Below, one piece after another: positions 1 to 4,965 of a DNA stretch of 7,007 nucleotides (within the stretch, counting starts at the first letter, position 1; every line of letters starts with the position of its first letter). Below the pieces are notes generated by a model that saw only the letters and a program-made list of their open reading frames with translations, did no database searches and was not told the DNA's origin. The DNA is from Gammaproteobacteria bacterium. Lineage in GTDB: Bacteria; Pseudomonadota; Gammaproteobacteria; Pseudomonadales; M0112. The stretch covers positions 1-7,007 of the forward strand of contig SBFY01000148.1 of assembly GCA_006227085.1 (NCBI GenBank), read 5' to 3'. Both the position numbers and the translations under genes were made by a program.

Positions 1-375
1 CTTGCCCAGCGCTTCGTCCGTTAACGGATAGGCGCTGATCACCTCAACATCCACTTTCTTTTGCCGTTCGGCGCGCAAGCGTTCGAACTGTGCACGAACC
101 TCGGGCAACAACGACAACCGCTTGTTGCGTGCCAAGGTATTGATCAGGTTGCGCGCCTTGTCATTGATGCGCGTACCACAGGCATCTGCTACCAAAGAGG
201 CCTGCTGGTCACCGGATAACACAGGCGAGCCCAACAGCGCTGCCATTTCCGGGTGCGTCACGGCTTCGCTCACACTGGCCAACATGGTGGACCAGCCATC
301 CAGCGAGTTGTGCTCAACCGCAAACTCGAAAACAGCTTTTGCGTATGGTCGAGCTAATGTCAGGGCTTCAGCCAT
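1..375 (-). CDS. atpH: F1F0 ATP synthase delta subunit (OSCP), 5' part only
   Basis: This is the peripheral-stalk subunit that joins the top of the F1 alpha/beta hexamer to the b-subunit dimer, on the cytoplasmic face of the inner membrane. The gene starts at an ATG at 375 and runs off the left edge with an open frame, giving 125 of the roughly 177 residues usual for the family. The N-terminal helical domain that binds alpha is complete; the C-terminal b-binding part is missing. The start reads MAEALTLARPYAKAVFEFA, with the family hallmark ARPYAKA-F-FA and the following VEH, almost as in E. coli AtpH. The DVEVISAYPL stretch near residues 107-116 matches the conserved strand before the C-terminal domain. 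It lies 8 bases after atpF. Its ribosome binding site GAGGT (381-385) overlaps the atpF stop codon, so translation is probably coupled. The truncation is a window artefact, not a broken gene. Confidence 0.96.
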   Translation of the reverse strand, partial: MAEALTLARPYAKAVFEFAVEHNSLDGWSTMLASVSEAVTHPEMAALLGSPVLSGDQQASLVADACGTRINDKARNLINTLARNKRLSLLPEVRAQFERLRAERQKKVDVEVISAYPLTDEALGK

Positions 376-383
376 GGTTTACC

Positions 384-854
384 TCAAAGCTCCGCCGCCA
401 AATCCACCAACATGTCGACATGGGCGTTGGCATCCACAGATTTCTGCAAGACTTTCTCAGCGCCGGCAACCGCCAAACGCGCCACATCCATCCGCAGTTT
501 TTCACGCGCACGGTTGGCCTCTTGCTCGATCTCTGTTTGTGCAGCCGCCTTGAGGCGATCGCCTTCTTCGCGCGCTTGGGTCTTGGCTTCTTCCACAATC
601 TGGCCGGCTCGCTTATTGGCCTGCTCGATAATGGTTGCTGCCTGGGCCTTTGCTTCACGAAGTTGCTCAGCGGCCTTTTCTTTTGCCAGCTCCAGATCGC
701 GGCCTGCGCGATCCGCTGCTTCCAGCCCATCGGCAATCTTTTTCTGGCGCTCAGCCATGGCTGCCACCACAGGCGGCCACACGTACTTCATGCAGAACAA
801 CACGAAGAACGCGAACGCGATCGTCTGGCCCACGAGTGTCATGTTGATATTCAC
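384..854 (-). CDS. atpF: F1F0 ATP synthase b subunit
   Basis: This is the membrane-anchored peripheral stalk subunit. A dimer holds the F1 head still against the rotating c-ring. The product is 156 residues, the same length as E. coli AtpF, and aligns without obvious gaps. Residues about 5-26 form the single N-terminal membrane helix (QTIAFAFFVLFCMKYVWPP), including Cys21. Arg36 in the MAERQKKI segment is at the same position as the conserved arginine of E. coli b. From about residue 35 to 140 the chain is a long charged, Ala/Glu/Lys/Arg-rich coiled coil, with the dimerisation-region motif IIEQANKRAGQI near 75-86. The C-terminus (LAVAGAEKVLQKSVD) is the delta-binding region. The start is a GTG; the next ATG is codon 5. 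I keep the GTG because MNINMT matches the family N-terminus and AAGGT (863-867) lies 8 bases upstream. The gene is between atpE and atpH in normal operon order. Confidence 0.98.
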   Translation of the reverse strand: MNINMTLVGQTIAFAFFVLFCMKYVWPPVVAAMAERQKKIADGLEAADRAGRDLELAKEKAAEQLREAKAQAATIIEQANKRAGQIVEEAKTQAREEGDRLKAAAQTEIEQEANRAREKLRMDVARLAVAGAEKVLQKSVDANAHVDMLVDLAAEL

Positions 855-884
855 AGCGATCTACCTTTTCGTTGATGTTTTCCT

Positions 885-908
885 GGCTGGGCGATTCTGG
901 GCCCAGCC
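885..908 (-). promoter_or_regulatory. GC-rich stem-loop between atpE and atpF
   Basis: Bases 885-892 (GGCTGGGC) and 901-908 (GCCCAGCC) are perfect reverse complements and enclose an 8-base loop, so the transcript can form an 8-bp, almost all G-C hairpin. It begins 19 bases past the atpE stop codon and ends about 18 bases before the atpF ribosome binding site. On the transcribed strand it is followed by AGGAAAACATC, not a U-tract, so it is unlikely to be an intrinsic terminator. I infer a 3' barrier that protects atpE mRNA, or a partial processing site that helps give more c subunit than b. The structure is visible; the function is not tested. Confidence 0.55.
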
Positions 909-926
909 GTCCGGATCGGGCCGGGT

Positions 927-1163
927 TCAGCCTGCCACAACGAAGATCAGGTACATGGAAATACCCACGCCGATCATGGGAACCGCATCCAACAAACCAG
1001 CCATCAAGAAGGTTTTGGTTTGCAATTGGGGGCCCAGTTCAGGTTGGCGTGCAGTAGCTTCAAGCAGCTTGCCGCCCAGCAGGGCAAAACCAATCCCGGT
1101 GCCCAAGGCGCCCAAGCCAATCATGATGGCAGCGGCGATGAATACAAGTCCTACGTTTTCCAT
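927..1163 (-). CDS. atpE: F1F0 ATP synthase c subunit (proteolipid)
   Basis: This is the small hydrophobic hairpin that oligomerises into the rotor ring and carries protons across the inner membrane. The product is 78 residues (E. coli c has 79). It has two membrane helices, about residues 6-31 and 50-75. The first is packed with small residues (Gly at 16, 18, 21, 23, 25, 30, 31). The polar loop is ARQP (Arg39-Gln40-Pro41), which contacts gamma/epsilon. The proton-carrying carboxylate is Asp59 in LLDAVPMI, equivalent to Asp61 of E. coli. Asp rather than Glu here, with Ala next to it and no extra Gln/Ser ligand set, points to H+ rather than Na+ coupling; this is inferred from family knowledge. 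The ATG at 1163 has a strong AGGAG 5 bases upstream. The gene is preceded by a 49-base gap and followed by a 72-base gap with a stem-loop, the widest spacings inside this operon. Confidence 0.98.
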   Translation of the reverse strand: MENVGLVFIAAAIMIGLGALGTGIGFALLGGKLLEATARQPELGPQLQTKTFLMAGLLDAVPMIGVGISMYLIFVVAG

Positions 1164-1194
1164 GGTGACTCCTAGCAGTTTCGCGTTTCAGGGA
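1164..1194 (-). promoter_or_regulatory. atpE translation initiation region
   Basis: On the coding strand the leader reads CTGAAACGCGAAACTGC followed by TAGGAGTCACC and the atpE ATG. It has a strong AGGAG (1169-1173) with 5-base spacing, preceded by an A-rich stretch with little pairing potential. It resembles, from memory, the E. coli atpE leader (CTGAAACAAACTGGAGAC), a known translational enhancer that raises c-subunit synthesis above that of its operon neighbours. The ribosome binding site is seen directly. The enhancer role is inferred by analogy. Confidence 0.5.
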
Positions 1195-1212
1195 TGGGTG
1201 GGGTACAACAAT

Positions 1213-2040
1213 TCAATGATGATCCTCATGAGCCGAGCTCAAGTACACAATCGTCAGCACCATAAAAATGAATGCCTGCAACGGTATCACAAGGATATGG
1301 AAAATGGCCCACGGCACATTCAGCACCCACTGGGCCCAGAATGGCAGCAGGGCGATCAGGATGAAGACCACTTCGCCTGCGTACATGTTGCCAAAAAGAC
1401 GCAAGGCCAGACTGAAAGGCTTGGTGAGCAAACCAATGATCTCCAGGAACAGGTTAAACCAGACCAGCGACCAGTGATTGAAGGGCGTAAAAGCCAGCTC
1501 CTTGGTAAACCCGCCAATACCCTTGACCTTGATGCTATAAAAAATAATCAGCAGGAAAACACCTATCGAAAGGCCGAATGTCCCATTCGGGTCGGCTGTT
1601 GGGACAATCTTGAAATAATCGAGACCGGCAGCAGAAGCGAGTCCCGGGATGTAATCCACCGGAATCCACTTCAGGCTGTTCATCAGGAATATCCACACAA
1701 AGATGGTCAGCGCCAGTGGGGCGATCAAAGGGTTGCGACCATGGAAGGCGTCTTTCACCACGCCTTCGACAAACTCGACCACCATTTCAACCAGGTTCTG
1801 GAGGCCGCTGGGCACATCACTGGTTACCCGCACCGCCACATAACGGAACAGGGCAATAAACACGAAGCCCATCAGGATTGACCACGCCAAGGTGTCTACA
1901 TGGAATGCCATGAAACCCATATCGGCGGCTTCTTGGGCCGACTTGGCAAAACCCCAGTTGCCATCAGGATGGCGACCATAGGTCAAGTGGCTCAAGTGGT
2001 GGCGAATATAATCTGCCGAGGAAGCTGTTTCGGAGGCCAT
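1213..2040 (-). CDS. atpB: F1F0 ATP synthase a subunit
   Basis: This is the stator membrane subunit that forms the two proton half-channels against the c-ring. The product is 275 residues (E. coli has 271) and highly hydrophobic. The hallmark segment LALRLFGNMYAGE covers residues 211-223. Arg214 is the essential arginine (Arg210 in E. coli) and Glu223 corresponds to Glu219. The next conserved block, NVPWAIFHIL followed by LQAFIFMVLTIVYLS, contains His248 and Gln255, equivalent to E. coli His245 and Gln252. One residue fewer than in E. coli separates these blocks. An earlier helix carries LMNSLKWIP (119-127), close to the E. coli LMNAMDLLP region. A His-rich tail (HEDHH) ends the protein. The N-terminal about 20 residues are polar and variable, as in the family. 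The ATG start has only a weak GGGA (2047-2050) and lies 3 bases after the atpI stop, so it probably depends on coupling to atpI. Confidence 0.98.
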   Translation of the reverse strand: MASETASSADYIRHHLSHLTYGRHPDGNWGFAKSAQEAADMGFMAFHVDTLAWSILMGFVFIALFRYVAVRVTSDVPSGLQNLVEMVVEFVEGVVKDAFHGRNPLIAPLALTIFVWIFLMNSLKWIPVDYIPGLASAAGLDYFKIVPTADPNGTFGLSIGVFLLIIFYSIKVKGIGGFTKELAFTPFNHWSLVWFNLFLEIIGLLTKPFSLALRLFGNMYAGEVVFILIALLPFWAQWVLNVPWAIFHILVIPLQAFIFMVLTIVYLSSAHEDHH

Positions 2041-2043
2041 GCG

Positions 2044-2457
2044 TTATCCCGCGTGATTGCCTGTATTCAATACTTTGAGCGTCAACGCCCAACCCAACAC
2101 CATCGTGCCGGCCATGGCCAGGAAAAACGCTCCTGCGCGAATGGCTGGCCATTGGAACCCCAGTGCACACAACAAGGCTGTCATCGACAGCTTGGTGGCC
2201 TCCCCCACCATCAGGCGGGCAAAAAACCGGTCGCTGGCCCGGGCCCCTTGTTCTCGAAACACAAAGCCGGCAAACCAGGCTTGGGGCAACGCGGCAGCCA
2301 GACCACCCAATAACACCGAAATGGCCAGAGCGACATCTGCGACCATCAACGCCAGGACCAAGGGCAGCAGCATTACTGTCTGCGTGGCCGCTACCTTGTG
2401 CAGCGGCGGCCTCGGTATCTGAGCCCCTTTCCCGGCGCCCGGGGGGGTAACGGTCAT
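2044..2457 (-). CDS. atpI: AtpI family protein (ATP synthase I chain)
   Basis: This small membrane protein is usually the first gene of atp operons. Family knowledge suggests a non-essential role in c-ring assembly or Mg2+ supply; its exact function is unsettled. With the ATG at 2457 it has 137 residues. After a polar, Pro/Gly-rich N-terminus there are about four hydrophobic segments, near residues 24-40, 42-62, 87-103 and 106-127. The paired small residues GG (51-52), the Pro58 region and the GEATKL block (85-90) after the second hydrophobic pair match pseudomonad AtpI proteins. The family diverges fast, so assignment rests on position before atpB and on this topology. An in-frame TTG at 2505 would add 16 residues and has AAGGAT 2 bases upstream, which is very short spacing. 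I prefer the ATG because the extra residues do not look like family sequence. Confidence 0.88.
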   Translation of the reverse strand: MTVTPPGAGKGAQIPRPPLHKVAATQTVMLLPLVLALMVADVALAISVLLGGLAAALPQAWFAGFVFREQGARASDRFFARLMVGEATKLSMTALLCALGFQWPAIRAGAFFLAMAGTMVLGWALTLKVLNTGNHAG

Positions 2458-2458
2458 C

Positions 2459-2470
2459 AGGGTTAGCCCT
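2459..2470 (-). promoter_or_regulatory. Small inverted repeat over the atpI ribosome binding site
   Basis: The coding strand reads AGGGCTAACCCT immediately before the atpI ATG. This is a 4-bp stem (AGGG/CCCT) with a CTAA loop. The AAGGG is also the best ribosome binding site for that ATG. The stem is short and may be fortuitous, but it would partly hide the site. Confidence 0.3.
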
Positions 2471-2525
2471 TCTTTCCGGCAGGCGGGCAACCAATAACCC
2501 ACCAACTATCCTTATGGCGGCGGGC

Positions 2526-2554
2526 ATTATAGGGACAAAGTGTGACCGCATCAA
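2526..2554 (-). promoter_or_regulatory. Sigma70-type promoter of the atp operon
   Basis: Read on the minus strand there is a TTGATG -35 box (2549-2554), a spacer of exactly 17 bases, and a perfect TATAAT -10 box (2526-2531). The expected transcription start is near 2518-2520, about 60 bases before the preferred atpI ATG. The bases right after the -10 box are GCCCGCC, a GC-rich discriminator. The promoter lies in the only sizeable gap between parB and atpI and points into the ATP synthase genes, so it is probably the main atp operon promoter. Readthrough from parB could add to it. Confidence 0.8.
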
Positions 2555-2560
2555 CAGAAA

Positions 2561-2581
2561 CCGCCGCCGTCCGGACGGGTT
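2561..2581 (-). terminator. Possible weak terminator after parB
   Basis: Right after the parB stop codon, the transcribed strand carries a perfect 12-base palindrome, CCGTCCGGACGG (2567-2578), followed by GCGGCGG and then TTTCTGTT. A stem of CCGT/ACGG with a CCGG loop, possibly extended by pairing AAACC with GGTTT, could form. The U-rich stretch is short and interrupted, so termination would be weak at best. It is placed where a parAB transcript would be expected to end. Confidence 0.3.
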
Positions 2582-3463
2582 TTATTTGATGTGGCTCAGG
2601 ATCCCGTCCAGCTCATCCAGGCTGTTGTAACTCAATACCAGCTTGCCTTTGCCGGAGGCGCTGTGTTGCACGCTGACCGGCACCCCGATCTTGCTGGACA
2701 AGTCTTCTTCCAGCCGGCGGACATCCGCATTCGGCGCGGGTTTGGCCGGCTTGCCCGCCTTGGGGGCAGTCTCGTTCCTGACCAGGGCTTCCGTCTGGCG
2801 GACCGACAAGCCCTTGGATACAACGGTACGGGCCAGCTCGGTCTGCGCCCTGCCCTCCAGCGCCAACAGGGCCCGGGCATGACCCATTTCGAGGTCACCG
2901 TGATCGAGCAGCTTCTGCACTTCCTCGTTGAGGGCAAGCAGGCGCAGCAGGTTGCTGACGGTAGCGCGGGATTTGCCCACCGCATCGGCCACTTGCTGGT
3001 GGGTCAGGCCGAATTCGTCTTGCAGGCGCTTCAGTGCCTGCGCTTCTTCCATGGCGTTCAGGTCTTCGCGCTGGATGTTCTCGATCAGCGCCATCGCGAT
3101 GGCGGCTTCGTCCGGCACATCACGCACCAGGGTAGGCACTTTGTCGAGGCCGGCCATCTGGCAGGCTCGCCAGCGCCGCTCACCGGCGATAATCTCGTAG
3201 CGGCCACCCGGGATCGGGCGCACCACGATCGGCTGCATCACGCCCTGGGCGCGAATGGAATTGGCCAGTTCTTCCAGCGCCTCCGGCTTCATGTCACGAC
3301 GCGGCTGGTAACGCCCGCGTTCCAGCAACTCGATTGGCAGTTCTTTCAGGGTGCCATCACGCGGTTCTTCGGTAGGGATCGAGGCCGCCACGGATGTGCT
3401 CTTGGGACTGCGGCCAATCAGTGCATCCAGGCCTTTGCCGAGCCCGCGTTTCTTGCTGGACAT
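2582..3463 (-). CDS. parB: Chromosome partitioning protein ParB (Spo0J/Noc family)
   Basis: This is the CTP-dependent DNA clamp that loads at centromere-like parS sites, spreads, and stimulates ParA to move sister origins apart. The product has 293 residues, typical of chromosomal ParB. Residues 5-16 (KRGLGKGLDALI) are the N-terminal basic motif that contacts ParA. The ParB/Srx CTP-binding fold follows, with GERRWRA at 94-100 and ENIQRE at 128-133, both signature motifs. A helix-turn-helix for parS lies near 153-174 (LTHQQVADAVGKSRATVSNL). A Pro/Lys/Ala-rich linker covers about 232-246, and the C-terminal dimerisation domain about 247-293. The ATG start has GGAG (3470-3473) 6 bases upstream, and parA stops 3 bases before it, so the pair is probably translated together. 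No full parS site is visible in this window. Confidence 0.98.
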   Translation of the reverse strand: MSSKKRGLGKGLDALIGRSPKSTSVAASIPTEEPRDGTLKELPIELLERGRYQPRRDMKPEALEELANSIRAQGVMQPIVVRPIPGGRYEIIAGERRWRACQMAGLDKVPTLVRDVPDEAAIAMALIENIQREDLNAMEEAQALKRLQDEFGLTHQQVADAVGKSRATVSNLLRLLALNEEVQKLLDHGDLEMGHARALLALEGRAQTELARTVVSKGLSVRQTEALVRNETAPKAGKPAKPAPNADVRRLEEDLSSKIGVPVSVQHSASGKGKLVLSYNSLDELDGILSHIK

Positions 3464-3466
3464 GGT

Positions 3467-4282
3467 TTACTCCGTTTCCTTTGGCCTGGTAGCCGTGTTC
3501 GTCTCTCCCGGCATGCCCTCGCCGTGCCGGCGCAGGATTTCCCCGGCCAGGGCCAGGTAGGCGCGCGCACCTGTGGAGGCGGCATCATACCCCAGCACCG
3601 GCAGCCCATGGCTGGGTGCCTCAGCCAGGCGCACATTACGCGGAATGACCGTGTTGTAGAGGCGGTCGCCGAAATGGGCTTCCAGCTGCTCGCTGACATC
3701 CTTGGTCAGGCTCATGCGCGGGTCATACATGGTGCGAAGCACACCTTCGACCTGCAGGCGGTTGTTCACCACCTCATGGATGCGCTCCACGGTATCCAGC
3801 AAGTCTGACAGGCCTTCCAGCGCATAGTATTCACACTGCACCGGGATGATTACGCCGTCGGCCGCGACCAGTGCGTTGACGGTTAGCATGTTCAGGGTTG
3901 GCGGACAATCAATCAGGATGTAGTCGTATTTGTCGGCCACCTTCAGGAGCGCGTAACGCAAGCGGTGCTCTTTATTGGTTTTCTCGTCAAGCAACTCGAC
4001 TTCTGCTGCTGTGATATTGCGGTTGGCGGGCAGCAGGTCGTAACCGCCTTCGGTTGGCTGGATCACGTCCTGGGCTTGTGCAGCGCCCATCAGGACGTCA
4101 TAAGCAGAATGCTCGACTTCCCGTTTATCAATACCGCTTCCCATGGTGGCGTTGCCCTGGGCATCCATATCCACCAACAACACGCGCCGCTTGGCAGCCG
4201 CCAGGGAGGCGGCCAGGTTAACAGCGGTGGTGGTTTTGCCCACGCCACCTTTCTGGTTGGTGATCGCAAAAATACGGGTCAC
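3467..4282 (-). CDS. parA: Chromosome partitioning ATPase ParA (Soj)
   Basis: This is a deviant-Walker ATPase that binds nucleoid DNA as an ATP dimer and forms the gradient along which ParB-parS complexes move. I take the GTG at 4282, giving 271 residues. Deviant Walker A KGGVGKTT is at 11-18 with both signature lysines, Walker A' (VDMDAQGN) at 37-44 with Asp40, and Walker B (ILIDCPP) at 122-128. The C-terminal part holds the conserved VIPRNVRLAEAPSHG stretch that typifies chromosomal Soj/ParA. There is no N-terminal HTH extension, unlike plasmid type Ia ParA. The GTG start is supported by AGGA (4290-4293) 7 bases upstream, by MTRIFAITNQ matching the family N-terminus, and by a GTGA overlap with the rsmG stop. 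A longer frame to an ATG at 4351 would add 23 unrelated residues inside rsmG. A polar tail of about 15 residues ends the protein. Confidence 0.97.
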   Translation of the reverse strand: MTRIFAITNQKGGVGKTTTAVNLAASLAAAKRRVLLVDMDAQGNATMGSGIDKREVEHSAYDVLMGAAQAQDVIQPTEGGYDLLPANRNITAAEVELLDEKTNKEHRLRYALLKVADKYDYILIDCPPTLNMLTVNALVAADGVIIPVQCEYYALEGLSDLLDTVERIHEVVNNRLQVEGVLRTMYDPRMSLTKDVSEQLEAHFGDRLYNTVIPRNVRLAEAPSHGLPVLGYDAASTGARAYLALAGEILRRHGEGMPGETNTATRPKETE

Positions 4283-4965
4283 GGTGCTTTCCTGTTTCCG
4301 GGTTTTTCCTTGCCTGGATAGGCTGGAGCCAAAGGCTCCGGCTGCCGGCAAATACCGATGGCGTGACGATGCCCGGCTTCACCAAACGACGGCAAGGAAT
4401 GAACGGCAGTGACAATATAAGGTTTTACCACCTCGCTCAACTCTTCTTCTCGCACTTGCCCTTTCATGGCCAACATCATGCCATTGTCGGCCATGGTGTG
4501 ACCGGCCAGGCGGGTAAAGTCGCCGAGTGATGAAAACGCACGGCTGACCACCACATCAAAGCCGGTTTCCGGCGTGTATTGCTCGATACGGCTTTCCACC
4601 AGGTCAACATTGGGTATCTGCAACCGTGTCTTGATATCGAACAGGAAGCGTATGCGTTTCCCGCGACTGTCCAGCAAGGTGTAATGTCGCTGCTTGTCTA
4701 CCAGTGCCAGCGGGATACCCGGCAAGCCGGCACCGGTGCCCACATCCAGCACCCGGCGACCTTCCAGTAATGGCAGTATGGCCAGGCTATCCAGCAGGTG
4801 CTTATCCACCATGGTGTGGATGTCGCGTATCGACGTCAGGTTCACCGTCTCATTCCAATGCAACATCAGCTCCAGGTATTGCATGAGCTGTTGGCGCGTG
4901 TGCCCATCTGTTGTCACGCCCAGTTGTTGCAAGCCGGCACAGAGTTTTTCAACGGGTTCACGCAA
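4279..4965 (-). CDS. rsmG: 16S rRNA (guanine-527-N7) methyltransferase
   Basis: RsmG (older name GidB) transfers a methyl group from S-adenosylmethionine to N7 of G527 in 16S rRNA, in the 530 loop of the small subunit. Its loss gives low-level streptomycin resistance in several bacteria. The frame gives 228 residues, against 207 in E. coli. The N-terminal signature HWNETVNLTSIRD is at 36-48 and HLLDS at 56-60. SAM motif I (VLDVGTGAGLPGIPL) starts at 72, with LLDS at 97-100 and SRAFSSL at 141-147, then KGQ at 168-170. The last about 20 residues (EPLAPAYPGKEK and onward) exceed the usual end and run to the parA start. The start is a TTG at 4965 with GGGTGGA (4974-4980) 8 bases upstream. An in-frame stop at 4993-4995 bars any longer ATG/GTG start. 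The gene overlaps mnmG by 8 bases and parA by 4. Confidence 0.96.
   Translation of the reverse strand: MREPVEKLCAGLQQLGVTTDGHTRQQLMQYLELMLHWNETVNLTSIRDIHTMVDKHLLDSLAILPLLEGRRVLDVGTGAGLPGIPLALVDKQRHYTLLDSRGKRIRFLFDIKTRLQIPNVDLVESRIEQYTPETGFDVVVSRAFSSLGDFTRLAGHTMADNGMMLAMKGQVREEELSEVVKPYIVTAVHSLPSFGEAGHRHAIGICRQPEPLAPAYPGKEKPGNRKAP

Noticed and set aside
885..908. The atpE-atpF hairpin as an intrinsic terminator
   Set aside because: No U-tract follows on the transcribed strand, and atpF and atpH lie downstream in the same operon without another promoter.
412..1881. A 489-codon open frame on the + strand antisense to atpF, atpE and much of atpB
   Set aside because: It runs opposite three clearly identified ATP synthase genes and their gaps, and its translation is low in complexity (Ser/Ala/Arg-rich) with no recognisable domain. 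Long antisense frames are expected opposite GC-rich genes.
1964..2554. A 196-codon minus-strand frame overlapping atpI and crossing the atp promoter
   Set aside because: It is out of frame with atpI, would begin upstream of the -10 box, and has an Arg/Gly-rich sequence typical of a shifted frame.
2591..3808. A 405-codon open frame on the + strand antisense to parB and part of parA
   Set aside because: It lies wholly opposite two strongly conserved genes, its Gln/His/Gly-rich product resembles no family I know, and no promoter or ribosome site supports it.
4283..4351. A longer parA start at an ATG at 4351
   Set aside because: The 23 extra residues come from the rsmG 3' end in another frame and precede a family-typical N-terminus. 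The GTG at 4282 has a good ribosome site and a GTGA overlap.
4413..4440. A possible internal promoter for parAB within rsmG (TATATT, minus strand)
   Set aside because: The -10 box is imperfect and no acceptable -35 box lies 16-18 bases upstream.
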